From: Asterochloris sp. CNOR1
Taxonomy: Eukaryota; Chlorophyta; Trebouxiophyceae; Trebouxiales; Trebouxiaceae
NCBI GenBank assembly: GCA_963969365.1
Contig: OZ017751.1
Location: 3,162,001-3,226,000 of the forward strand
Length of the DNA stretch: 64,000 nt
Direction of reading: 5' to 3'
In this document: one piece after another, positions 29,801-42,100 of the stretch
How positions within the stretch are numbered: position 1 is the first letter of the stretch
Layout of the letters: the number at the start of each line of letters is the position of its first letter
Made by a program: the position numbers and the translations under genes
Notes under the pieces: generated by a model
Told to the model about the DNA's origin: nothing
Seen by the model: the letters and a program-made list of their open reading frames with translations, nothing else
Database searches by the model: none

Positions 29801-32800
29801 ACAGTGGGTGGTTGCTTGAAATGGCAGCCCAGCGTTCACCCAGGCACTGCCGCAGCCCAGCATCTCTGCACAGCCTCCTCACTGGCAGCGACAGCAGCGT
29901 ACAGCAACTGACCCTTCCCCTCTGCGAAATTGCTTCCCCGAAAACATTTACTGCCGGTAGGCCTCAAGGGCGCTCCCTCCCCCTGGAAAACCAATTGCAG
30001 TACCACAGCCCCCTGCCTGTGTGCGCCTGCACACTTGGACCTGCCCTTTTATGTTGCCCCTTTTGTAACGGTATAGGCTTTGTCAACACCTGCAAAGTGC
30101 ACAGTCTGATCACCTGTGTGCGCCTGCACCCCCGGAAAGACCTCCTGCATGTAGTCGACATTCTTGCGGATGATCTTCACATCCTGCAAGCCATCCTGGG
30201 CGCTCTCTGTCCCACGGAAGGCCAGTATAGCTGTGCCACCAGGGAGCCACCCAACATGCACCTGCAACCATGGCAGACACCACATGTTCAGGCCTGGCCA
30301 CACCCCAGTGGGGCACCAAGTTACGTCTGGTCAACCCTGGGTGGCCATGCCCCTTGGACGGCGTCCGTGCTTGCTTCATGCTGAGTGGGTGGTTGTAACC
30401 ATCTTGGGTTCAGAATGAGGACGTGGCTGAGGACTCTGCAGGGTCGCAAGCGGCCCAGTCAGGTGTAACCTGCTTGCACACTGTACCAGCTGCTGAACCG
30501 CTTCCAGCTTGTGCAGCTTCATGACGGGGCAGGCCAGGCCAAGCAGCACCGAGCTGGGTCTCAGAACCCGAGTCGCACACACGCCTGCTATTCTGTTGGC
30601 CAGTCCGCTCTGCTGACTGCATGTGCTGTCCAGTTCTGGGCAGGTCAGCCACAAACAGCACTGACCTGAGTGTCAAAGACTGGGTCACACACAAGCTTGG
30701 TGTTTGCGATGCCAGTCCGCTCCCTGAAGGTGGCTTCGTCCCGGTACGCGGCGCCCGCCAGCACCACCGCCTGGCTCAGTTTGCCCACCACCAGCACCTG
30801 CAGGCAGGTTAGGAACTAATGACATGCAACAATGCAGTAAGGCCTACCAGGCAACTGAGTCCAGATTGCTCAGCCACCCTTGAGCATCACTGCACCGACA
30901 ACTGCCTGGCTTTATTCCTGATGCTAATGCTGGCCCCTTTGTGATGCCTACGCTGATTTCTAAATGGTAGCTGTTATGAGAGAAAATGCTATGTGTTTGG
31001 CTTTCAGCAAAACCACCAGCTTTTGTGACAGATGTGCTGAGCTGTGAGCACCAGAAGCTTGTCTGGCGCTGCCTACAGCTAGCCTGAGCTCTGATGACAT
31101 AGGACCCTGTTGACATTGGGCAGCAAACTCCAAGGTTAAGGGCTGGGCTTGAATCACTATATAGGATAGGGTTTGACAGATGATACCCTTCAGCGTCTAC
31201 AGCCTTGCTCCCCTCGGAGCACCCTTTGCCAACAGCAGCGGCAGAGGGGCTCCACAGCTGCAGAAGCCTGAACTGAAGTCCCCATCAGGCGTTGAAAGCT
31301 CTCCATGTCATCAGGGCCCAGTAACGAAGTCCACTAGCGGCCTCTGCAGTCCAAAGCCCCACCAGCGCGATCAGCGGCTGCACAAACAGATTCACTGCGG
31401 TGACAGCGTCTCGCTGCATGTCGCCCTGCACTGCAGTGCCCACCTTGGCCAGCGTGTCCAGCTGCTCCAGGTCCACCTCCACATCCTCCTGCTCCAGCAT
31501 CGAGAAGGCCCGCTTGAGCCACACAGAGCCGCCCCCCTCACCATCAGAGGGGCCCATGCCTGCAGCATGGGGGCAGGTATGCGCGTCAGCAGGCTATGGT
31601 GGGCTAAGGGTATCGTCTTGTGCTGGTGGGATGGTGCAAAATGCAATGCCTGCATGCCTGCAGCAAGGATGCAGTGGTCACACCAGGGCAGCCAGCCCAG
31701 CTGCGCTCACAGAGCTCGCCGTTGCAGGGGGCTGCATCAGGGGTGCAGGAGCCAACAATGGGCACAGAGCATTACGCCCAGCTTCTGGCAACATAGTGAC
31801 AGTCAGTACATGGGCAGTCTTGCCACTCAATGGTATGAATTGCAGTGCGGAACAGATCCCCACATAACAGCAGGATACCCGCCTTGAGTCACTGTTGAGG
31901 GCCACCGACCAAAGTAAGAACGACAGCATCCCACCTGTATTTCCGCCGTCTGTGGCGTCATTGACCACGTCTGACACGATCCTTCGCGTCTCGCTGTTGC
32001 CCAGCGCCCCAGACCCCATCGTCTTCATCTGCGCCATTGTGGGCCTTTGGTTTGCCTGCACGCCACATGCTCTCATGTGAGAGTGATGGAGTGGGCAACA
32101 GCGAGTGCAAACTGCCCAGTGCTGCGTACCATCACAGATGGCAAGCAGCAAGGACGTCTGCTTCCCTGTGCCCTTCAGTGCTTCTGCTCAGTCCTGTCTG
32201 GGCGTCCTGTCTGGGCAGCCTGCCATGCACAGCAGACATATGCATGCAAGCTGCACCATGGGTGGCACAGAGACCCTTTCTGCCCACCCACTGGCGCATG
32301 CAAGCCAGCGCAATGACACTGGGCCCGGCCCAAAGGCAGGCGGCATAGTATGCATAAACCTCACCTGTGCACCGCCAGAGGCCAGTGCCTCCTCCTCCTG
32401 CAGGGCTTGCCTCCGGGCCTTGATGTGCGAGGAGCAGGCCTTGCGCATGTGGGCTGCCTCCTGGGCGCTGCCCAGCAGGGCTGCGTGCAGGAAGGCCCGA
32501 GTACGCTCCTCTGTGGAGGACCTCCCCTCTGCTCCAGCCTGCAGCACATAGTGCACAGAATCAGCCGGTGCCAACATGCTCACAGAGGACGTCACCTCAA
32601 CAGACTTTTCATGTCAAGCCAGACCGTGAAGGCTTGGAGGCAGTGGAGATTCCTGTGTAAGACATATGGACCTGCACAGTCAAGGAATGATGTCTGCCAG
32701 TACATGGACCTCCTCAGGCCTGCAGCACACTGGTCCCTGAGAACCTGCAGCACAAGGCGGAGCAGGAGGAGGAGATTGGTCTGGATCTGCTGGAATGGCC

Positions 32801-35800
32801 CTGAAGGTTGAGCTTGACTGCATGTGTACAGGAGTGTACCTTGAAGCCCAGAGCACAGCGACGTGCAGAATGTTGCTTGACCTTTGTTATGGCTGTACAT
32901 GCAGCTGCCACAGACCTTTACTGATTTGTGGCACTGAGCAGCATTAAGAAGCACCAAGTCCGGCGAAATTGGAAGCATCATTGCTGTGAGTCCAACCAGA
33001 AGTGGTCGGTGATGGAACTGACCTGCAGCGGCATAGCGTCTCCAGCATCAGGCACTGGCTGTTCGTGCTGGGCTGACATCCCGTTCCTGCTGGGATTGGC
33101 CTTGAGCTCCTTCACTGCCTGGGCTGCCCCCGTGTCTGCGCCCGGCTTGGTGGTGGAGGAGTGCCCCAAATCGGGATTGCTGCTGGAGGTGCTGGCTACC
33201 TCATCCTCATCGCCTGCAGCATTCGGTGGTAAGAACCTCTTGGGCAAGATTGCACAATGGTCTGGCAATGAGCAGCCACCTCGCTGGAGGGTGGACTCAA
33301 CGGAGGGCAGGGTGCCAGTGCCTGGGGGTTAGGGTGCAGCGCAGCCTCCAGCAGTGCTTGCACCGGGGCTGCGCTGCAAGGGAGGATTGACCACACTTCA
33401 AACCCCAGCAACTGAAACATGGTGCGCAAGCATTCCTCATGGGGACTTTGTGGAGTCGAAGCTGAGACAAGGCTTTACAACAAGGGATACGTGGGAGGCA
33501 CAGCACAGCATCTGCCAGCAAACAGGGTGGCCACGGCAGCCTCATATGCAGTAGTAATCAGGCAGCTGACACAGCAGTTGATTCATCTAAGGGCTGTACG
33601 CGAGGATGGCTTAGCGTGCAATGCTCTGCAGCCAAACACTCACCTGCCATCTCCATGTAGGCAGACGCAAACACCACCATTGGCTTCCCTCCTGCAGAAC
33701 CCAGGTGGTGCTCATGTGGTGTGCAGCTAGATGATCATGGCAGCAGCACAGTCTGTGTTGAGGGTGAGCGCCGCAGGACACTTGGATCCAGCACAGCGTC
33801 AGAGCACCTCCCCATCATCCAGATACGTGACGACTGCAGGCAGGCAGATGCTGCATGGTGCCAGCACGCCACCTCTGCAGGCTCAGGAAATACTGAAAAG
33901 CAAGGTGCGCATCAGCCCACACCAGAGGCAAGCTGCCTGACAAGTCACCAGCCACAAACACCCTGCAATCTGGCAAACAGGTCTCCAAAGGTCGCCAGCA
34001 CTGCTGACCTCGTGATGCAACCTCTGTCCTCACATGATCAGCCACCTGGTGCATTGCACAGGAAGTGAAGCACACTGACACAAGTGCCTGGCAGTGCAGC
34101 CTACCTTCGAAGGCTTTCATGTCCTCAAAGTGCCGTGCCACGGTGGCATACACGGCCTCTGTGTACCGCTCGATTGTGTGATCATCTGCGCAGCCCCCGT
34201 GGGCACGGGCCTTGCTGGGCTGCTCCCCCGCCTGGACCTGATCGCTGGCAATGTAGATGGCCCCATGCACATGGGTCAGGCTGTGCACCAGAGCACGGTC
34301 GTTCTTCCCGGGGATGGGGTCCCGGCGGTACACCACTCGGTAGCTGCGGCCAACCAGCCACCTGCAGGGGTCAGCAGGCAGGTGAGAGGGGGTCGCGCCT
34401 GGATACTCATGAAAGGTGCGGGCATGTGCTGGCTCTCTAATGCTTCTGCCGCCAGCAGCAGCAGCTGTGCTGGCCGCACGCGGATGCTGGGGAGCATTGC
34501 TGGCGCTGCTGCACGACAGGAGTGTGTGACCAGCGCTTGCAGGGTGTCGTTGCAGGTCAGGATCCCATGCAGCAAACAGTTGCCTGCTGGCTGTGCGCCT
34601 CTGGGGCAACTTCCACCACCACCAGCACGACAACTATGTATGCTTCAGGCACACAGCACCCAGCCTCCTGGCTGCCGACTCGGACAGCCAGGGGCACGCA
34701 CAGCAATGAGCATGGCATGTAGCTTAATCCCGTCAGCTGCCTGCGGGGGTGACATGCTGACCTGTGCCTCATGAACAACATATGAGGTCACATGCCAGCC
34801 CTGCCTGCCACCTGTGCGAGGGGGACTCAAACAGATGTGGGGACAGCTCATGCATTTCGAGCTCATAGCACACCTCATGCAGACACACAGCAGGAGCAGG
34901 ACCATCCCGACATGCACCCACCCAGCAGGTGTGAGACAGCTGCCTGCTGGTGCTGTCAGCTGGGCAACAGGAGATGGGGCAGTTGGTCCTGGCCCCCACA
35001 GCCCTGAAGCACCTTTGGCATGCAGGCGTGCATCAGCACAGCGCCTTTGGTCACTCACCTGAAGGCCTCGCAGAAAGCTGCGTTGCCGACCTTGGGGCTG
35101 CCAAAGCTCATGCACCGGACATCTGCAGTGGGGCACTGCAGGGCCATCCAGACTGCTGCCACCGTAGCCATGGCACCCCCGCCACAGTAGCCGGTGCACA
35201 GGACCTTGCGGGGGGTCAACCCGCCTGCAGGTAAGCCAGACGAGTGCACCACCTGGCAAGGGGTTGCAAGCAATGATGCACTGGGAGATGCAAGGCGTCT
35301 TGCTTGAACCTCACGCCACCTTCAGGCAGGCCAGTCCAGGACTGCTGGGGGCCAAAGACGCACGTTGCAGGTCTGCAGGAGTGCGTCAAGGCGCTGTGGT
35401 TGGATGTATACAAGCAATGCACGTGGTGCACTGTCTGAATGATATCCTGATGCTGACTGTGCAGCAAGAGAGGAACGAGCAGCCAGACGGCAGCAGCACT
35501 AGGACAGACGCTGCAGGCAAGGCCAAGGCAGATGTAGATCCACCCTTACGCCCGTGCTGGGGAAACTGTATGGCAGGGCTGCCATGCACTGCGAGGTGGC
35601 CAGCTGAGGAAGCTGTGACGACACCTGTGCATGGGGCTGACCCTGACTGAGAGGTGAGCTCTGCAGTCTAGCATGGGGCAGCACCAGAGTGCTCCACTAC
35701 TGCCCTCCCACCTGTGGCCATCTTCACACAGTCCCCCAGGCTGCTGTCCTTAGGCCCCTTCAGGCTGTTGAAGATGTCGGCCCAGACAATGTAGATCTTG

Positions 35801-36484
35801 GCATGGGGTGCCAGGTGACCCAGCCACTTGGGCTGTTCCATGTTCTCAGTCAGGGTGAACTCAGCTCGCAGCTTCATGATCACATTCACCAGCTCTGGGC
35901 TGGTCTGCAGGCAACCGCCGGGATATGAGCAGGCCAGCAGCATGGAATATTCAGCAGGACTGAGAAGACCTAAACGTACAGGCCGCTGGGGCTTAATGGG
36001 GACGCTTGTGCCAACTCTCAGCAGCAGACGCTTGTATGCAGGCTGGCACTGCCTCGTCCAATCTGGATGCCTAGAGTGCAGAGGCATGTGCAGGCTGACA
36101 GCTGCACGTTCTTGATGCCTGCAACGCAGAGTGCAGGCGGCTGACCTTGAATGCCAGCACCAGAGAGCTGGTGTCTGGAAAATAAGCCATGTGCATCTCA
36201 ATTCCGTGGCAGGCTGCAGGGCAGAGAGCGCAGCCTTAGGGACGCTTTCAGCGCAACAGGGGTCCCCGATTATCATGGGTTGGGATCAAGCAACGTCAGA
36301 GGCTGCTGCATGCAGGCAGAGGCTTGGACTGACCATGCATAACCACTGTCTTGCTGCCAAAGGCACGGGGTCTTTCTTGGACTAATTTAGTTGCCAGCAG
36401 GGCCGGGTGCAGCTTGGCCAGGAATGGGCAGCTGAGCTCCTGCAGCTGGCCCACTTCATCCTCGTGGAGTGCTGCCAGAGCCAT
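26851..36484 (-). CDS. Tandem two-domain class-3 lipase, paralogue 2 (inverted), 816 residues
   Basis: Exons in transcript order: 36484-36334, 36213-36146, 35904-35712, 35224-35059, 34361-34105, 33691-33644, 33213-33023, 32538-32365, 32028-31935, 31559-31444, 30797-30666, 30261-30114, 29229-29083, 28833-28767, 28343-28239, 27760-27639, 27122-26851. They sum to 2451 bases, in frame, with the same intron phases as its paralogues. Domain 1 keeps TGYCGGGAMATV (Cys151), VVYRRDPIP (Asp207) and THVHGAIYIAS (His223). Domain 2 keeps LAFRGTESAQDG, CCGHSLGGAL (Ser620), GGDLVPALPP (Asp676) and YKHVENCLHL (His689). Exon 7 is 191 bases, 14 codons shorter than copy 3. The end is ...RSSSDRVSV; a one-base difference from copy 3 replaces the last residues with an early stop. 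The ATG at 36484 matches copy 3's start, but the frame stays open upstream (ELHGPSKVYVVGATG), so a longer N-terminus is possible. It is oriented opposite to copies 1 and 3. Confidence 0.88.
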
Positions 36485-37064
36485 CGCTGCCCTTGTTCGC
36501 CTTGCTGGGCAGCAAGGTCCTCTGGGTGAGCTCACGTCAGCACTCGATGTGAACGCTACTAGCTCAGGCGCTGCAAGTGCATAGGCTTCTCGGCCAGTAG
36601 CACCGACAACATAGACTTTGCTTGGCCCATGAAGTTCTGCTTTCATTATGGGATCCAGATCTGTGCCGCACGTGACCGACTCGTAACATGGCATGCTTTT
36701 GCCTCACCCTAACTACCATGATTGTGCAGATGAGCACATTGTGCCAGATGAGGCAGTTGGCTGCAGCAGCTAGGGTCAACTGGTTTGCCCCTCTCCCCAG
36801 CCCCCTTGACAAGCTGTCTGCACATTTTCAGCAGGTTGAAGATCAGGCAGGCTGTGATGGCGGTGAACCAGCAGCTTGAACTGGTTCCACTCCCTTTCTT
36901 GGCTTTCCGAGAGCAAGTTTGTGGACGGGTCCTGCCCCAATGGCATGGCAGCATCGATGTCGCCGCTGAGTAGAAGTGTGGATGACAGGTGATCACGGGT
37001 AGCTTGACATCGGCGGGTCATGTAGCACATCAGTCCTCAATCTAGCGAGCTGCTGCTGCTGCAG
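36485..37064. other. Divergent 5' region of lipase paralogue 2 with TM-like frames
   Basis: On the minus strand two hydrophobic frames lie upstream of the copy 2 ATG: EREWNQFKLL followed, one base out of frame, by FTAITACLIFNLLKM (about 36.91-36.83 kb), and NCLIWHNVLICTIMVVRV (about 36.77-36.72 kb). These could be upstream exons of copy 2 adding an N-terminal membrane segment, or relics. On the plus strand the first exon of the two-TM gene should also lie here, but I could not identify it. Confidence 0.35.
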
Positions 37065-38759
37065 GATCATCTACATTGCGTCCACAGCCGTGCTGGCAGG
37101 GCTTGGCATCACCACTGGCTTCTGGTTTGCGCCCAAGCTGCATGCAGCCCTCACTCAGGCCACCTATGCTGAGCAGTTCTGCCTGGTGCTGAACACAAAC
37201 AGCTCATCAGGCTGTGTGCAGGTGAGCAAGCCTCAATGCTTGTACAGCACCTTTCAGCACCTGGCCACCAGGGCTGACCACCTGCATGTCAGCACTCAAA
37301 GTCTGGCCTCAAGGCAGAAGCCGCAGAGTCAATGCTCCTAACTCTGCAGGTCCAGCTTCAGCACAATCCTGGAGGGGTACGCTGTGTTTACCCCAAGCCC
37401 AGCGCTGGTGCTGACCAGCAGGGGACCTCCGCAGAAAAGGCGTCCTTCACAGACACCTATCAGGTAAGGCAGCAGGGCTGGCAGCTTAGGCAACCCCACG
37501 ACGGGCTTGTGCTGAGAGTATGGCAAGCTTCTGGCAGCTCAAAACAGGCAGCAAACGCTGCTGCCTCCGTCTTGCACGTGTTCAGAGTGGTGACCCTCTC
37601 AGAGGTTGACCTCCTGCTCCGCAACACGCCTGCAGCTGCAGCCAAAGTGGCTTATCCATCCATCAGAGCCAGCTCAAGCCCTAAATTCCCAGAAAGGGAT
37701 GCTGCCCACCCATGGTGCAGCTTGTGTGCAACAGGAGCCTTACTCTGATAATGTCTGGTGTTGTTGTATGCATATCTGGTGAAGACCTCTTTGCCTGCAG
37801 GCTGGCACAGAGTGGCCCTGCTACTACCCTGCCAGCGCCCCGGACCTGCTATCCTTCACACCCCCAGCAGCCTTCTCAGGTGAGCTAGTACCCAGCTGAG
37901 CAGGCAGCCTGCTGTGACTTGGTGCCAGGCCCGCACTGTGTCTGCAGCCAACTTGTGCTTTGGAGGCATGCTGCCATCACGCCCGTCTGTCAGTCCAGGC
38001 GCAACAGTTTGGCAGGGCAACACCCCCCTGTAGCGCCCCATGCCCTGCACTGAGACCCATACTGATAGGTCCCAGCATATTGCAGGGCTGTATGGCTCTT
38101 TCTGCGTCGTCCTGGGGCTGCTGGCAGCCCTGTTGGTGTGCCTGTACTTCCTGCTGGGATTAGGGCGCCCCGCCTCTGCCAAAGACGTCGAGGCTGCAGG
38201 ACGCCCGGTGAGTGTCCGAGCATTGCGACTCGGCGATGCATCCTGAGTCAGGCAGTACATCAGCCACAGCTCTGCTCGTAGATTGTGGCGCTGCACAGCC
38301 CAATTGGGGGCAGCCCCAACTGCGCTCCTGATGCCCAGCAAACTGCTGCAGCCGGCCAGCGCAGCCCGGCCAGCGCAGCCCAGCCATGTGCAGCCCAGAT
38401 GGCCTGATAGCTGCAGTAAGGTTGTTGGCTATGGCAGCCATCATCGACGTCTCAGCTTGGCCCCAGCGTCAGCCCTGCAGACCCTTGCACACTGTCAGGC
38501 AAGGACTGATCTCTGCAAGACTATTGTGCAGCTTGAGTTGTGGGCATAAGATGTGCAGCAGCCGTTGCTTTGCACTGAGACAGGGACGTGCAAAAGCTGC
38601 AGAGGTCCACGTTGCTCCATGCATGACCTACAGGCAACAAGTGGCCATGCGCACGCTCAGCGGGAGACAACAGCACCCCTCATCGAGGCAGGAAATGTTC
38701 AGGCGGCAGCCAAGCTGCGCATCAAGCAGAACGCTGTGGTGCCCGTCAATGAGGACTGA
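37065..38759 (+). CDS. Two-TM membrane protein with Cys-rich loop (5' end not found)
   Basis: Exons 37065-37221, 37350-37463, 37801-37879, 38086-38207 and 38703-38759 join in consistent phase to a TGA. The first needs an upstream exon ending in phase 2. TM1 is IIYIASTAVLAGLGITTGFW. The loop has four Cys (QFCLVL, SGCVQ, VRCVYP, EWPCYYP) and NSS and NTN sequons. TM2 is FCVVLGLLAALLVCLYFLLG. The tail is basic and short and ends KQNAVVPVNED. Two TMs joined by a Cys-containing extracytoplasmic loop recall BK-channel beta subunits only in layout; I do not claim homology. It lies between divergent lipase copies 2 and 3, in the same direction as copy 3. Alternative acceptors exist for the last exon. 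Confidence 0.55.
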
Positions 38760-39173
38760 CTAGCCTGCTCAACTGTTGCCCGGCATTTGTTTGGCATCTT
38801 GGACTATCAGGTGTGGCCAATCACGACTGTGTGTATTGGCACACACCCTGCAGCCACTGGTCTATGCAGCCAAATACAGTTGCCTCATCTGTTTGAGTGC
38901 CAGATGAAGCAGCAGCCAGCCCCTTCATGTTTCATGTAACAGAAATGCTTGAAGCTGCATGGGAGACATATCAGGTGATGTCAGGTGCCAGGACAGCTCT
39001 GGAATCGAAAAAGAAAGCAGAACTTCACGTCGCCAAGATCTAAAAATACGTTGCTCTGGGCCGCGAGATCAACCTGTGCATCTGCAGCACATTGGTCTGT
39101 ATCGCTCACAGCAAGTTCACACCAATTACTCCACGGCAAGTTCACCAGCAGTCCCTGGCGCACAAGGGCAACG
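38760..39173 (+). promoter_or_regulatory. Intergenic/5' region of lipase paralogue 3
   Basis: Between the two-TM gene stop and the copy 3 ATG. It contains a block (about 39016-39085) related to sequence upstream of copies 1 (about 15.95-16.0 kb) and 2 (about 36.63-36.55 kb). All three share a KAELH...GRE(I/A) type frame, but in copy 3 it holds a stop and is out of frame with the ATG. It is probably conserved 5' UTR or promoter DNA, or a lost upstream exon. No TATA-like motif is convincing. Confidence 0.35.
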
Positions 39174-42100
39174 ATGGCCATGGCAGCACTTCAGGAGGAT
39201 GAAATTGGCCAGCTGCAGGAGCTCAGCTGCCCATATTTGGCCAAGCTGCACCCAGCCCTGCTGGCGACTAAATTGGTCCAAGAAAGGCCGCGTGCCTTTG
39301 GCAGCAAGACAGTGGTTCTGCATGGTCAGTCTCAAGCCTCTCTCTGCATGCATCAGCCTCTGCTGCGCCATGATTACGGCGGAGAACAAGCAAAACCCCA
39401 TGTGTGTTATATGACACCATACAAGGTGCTGGAAGCGTCCTCAAGGCTGCTGTCTGTGCCCTGCAGCCTGCCATGGTATGGAACTGCACATGGCCTACTT
39501 CCCGGACACTAGTTCCCTGGTGGCGGCATTCAAGGTCAGCCGCCTGCATTCTACACTGCAGGCATCAGGGATGTGCAGCAGCCAGCCCGCACTGGCTTCT
39601 AAAGTCCTCATCAGTCGAGACACTGCCAGCCTGCGTACATGCCTGTGCTGCTGAGAGTTGGCAGTACACATGTCCCCATGGCCCAGAGCGTGTAGCTTCC
39701 GCGCCATGCCACAGCTGCCAATTTGCATTTCATGCCTAGGTCATCTCACTCCTGCCGACCATCGGAACTGCTGGCCGGCGCATGCCCTGCTGCTGCCTGC
39801 AGACCAGCGAGGAGATGTATCATGTGTACGCCAAGCTGCAAGCTGAGTTGACCCTGGTTGAACACCTGGACCAGCCCAAGTGGCTGGGTCACCTGGCACC
39901 CCATGCCAAGATCTATATTGCCTGGGCCAGCATCTTTAACAGCCTGAAGGGTCCCCAGGACAGCAGCCTGGGGGACTGTGTGAAGATGGCCACAGGTGGG
40001 AAGGCTGTGCTCGAACACTGTGGTGCTGCTCTATGGTGGACCCCAGAGCTCAATTTTTGGCCTAAGTCAGCCCCATGCACAGGGGTCGTCTAGCACCCCC
40101 AGCTGGGCACCTTGAGGCAACCACAAGGCCTGCCATGCATCACTTCACAGTGCAGTGCCACGTGGGCTGCGTTTCAATCTGAGATTTTCACTCTTTTGCC
40201 TGCGGCGCCTGTCTTGGTATTGTTGTTGTGATGCCTGTCACTCTTTTGCTGCACACTCAGCACAAGGGCACCCTAGAGCCAAACGCACAGTGTATCGCGC
40301 TCCCCTTCCATCAACAGCAGCAAACTGGCTGGGAGGAGTGCTGCAAGGTTGCCTTGTGACTCTGCGGGCCCCAGCGGTCTAGGAATGGCTGGCCTGCAGG
40401 TGGCATGACTCCCTAAAAGACCTCTTGCATAAATCAGTCCATCGCTGCTGGCAACTCCCTGCAGGGTGGCGCACTCTTGTGGCCTGTCTGCAGGCGGCTT
40501 CACCCCCCGCAAGATCCTGTGCACCGGCTACTGCGGCGCTGGTGCCATGGCCACGGTGGCAGCAGTCTGGATGGCACTGCAGTGCCCCACTGCAGATGTG
40601 CGGTGCATGAGCTTTGGCAGCCCCAAGGTCGGCAACGCAGCTTTCTGCGAGGCTTTCAGGTGGGTGCCCAGAAACCAAAAAGAACAGGCACCCCACTGGT
40701 TGTTGCCTGCATGCCACAGGTGCCCTGGGGCTGTGTGAGCTATATGGGTACAGCGGAGCACCCTCCTCCTAGGAGCAGTAGGCCTACTGCTCAGCTGACC
40801 ACTACCTTGCGGTTCCCGGTGTGGGTGCTTGTCAGGAGGATCCAGCTCCCGTATCTGCATGAGCTGTGCTGTGTGCCTGGGATGCAGTGACTGTTCCCAC
40901 AGCTGGTTGATATTCCCCACAGGAGCAAAGGTGGCAGGCAAGGCTGGCATGTTGACCATGTCTTCTGTTCATGAGGCACAGGTCAGCATGCCACCCCTGG
41001 CAGGTGGCTATGATGGGCGGCTATGATGGGTGGGTGGCTACATGCCATGCTGATCGCTGTGCATGGCTATGGCTGTGGGACTTGAGAGCCAGGGGGCTGG
41101 TGCTGTGTGCCTTCTGCTGGTGGTGGGCTTTCCCCAGAGGTGCACAGCCAGCAGGCCATTGTTTCCTACATATGATCCTGAATGGCAACGACATGGTACG
41201 TGCGCCTAGCGCAGTGCTTCACTTGTTCAGCAGGGACAGCAACGCCTGCAACACCCCACACGCAGCCAGCGCAGCTGCTGCTGGAGGCAATAGCAGCAGG
41301 GCCTGTGGGTGACTGCACCCTCTGAGCATCAGGCCCAACCCCCTCAGATCTGCATATCGTCTCCTGCAGGTGGCTGGTTGGCCGCAGCTACCGAGTGGTG
41401 TACCGCCGGGATCCCGTCCCTGGGAAGAACGACCGTGCTCTGGTGCACAGCCTGACCCATGTGCACGGGGCCATCTACATTGCCAGCGACAAGATCCAGC
41501 CTGGGGAGCAGCCTAGCAAGGCTCGTGCCCACGGGGGCTGCTTCAATGATCACCTCATCGAGCGGTACACAGAGGCCATGTATGCTACAGTGGCGCGGCA
41601 CTTTGAGGACATGAAAGCCTTCAAAGGTAGGCTGCACTTCCAGGCACATGTGTTGGGATGCTTCCCTTCCTGTGCAAAGCACCAGGCGGCAATCGAGAGC
41701 AGAGGTTGGATCAGGAGGTGGGCATGCTTCTGAGCTCTGTACACCTGCTTGCTGATCTGGTCCCGGCTGCGACCTGTCATATAGATGGCTCCTGGTGTGG
41801 GCGCACATTGCAGGTCCTGAGCCTGCAGAGGTGGCACCGTGGCGGCACGCAGCATCTTCCTGCCTGCAGTTGTCGCCTATCTGGGGACGCAGGGGAGTGT
41901 GACTGACAATGGGCTGGATGAGAGCACGCTACGCTGCTCAACTTCTGCACAGTGTGCTGGTGCCATGAAGTGAAGCTTCCTGCCGCTCTTGCTTTTGCAA
42001 AAGCTGCACACCACACAAGTACCTCGCTGTGCTTTGCAGGAGGAAAGCCAATGGTGATCTTTGCGACGGCCTACATGGAGATGGCAGGTCGGTTGCTAGA

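Noticed and set aside
37065-38207. BK-channel beta subunit
   Set aside because: Only the two-TM-plus-Cys-loop layout agrees; there is no sequence motif I can defend.
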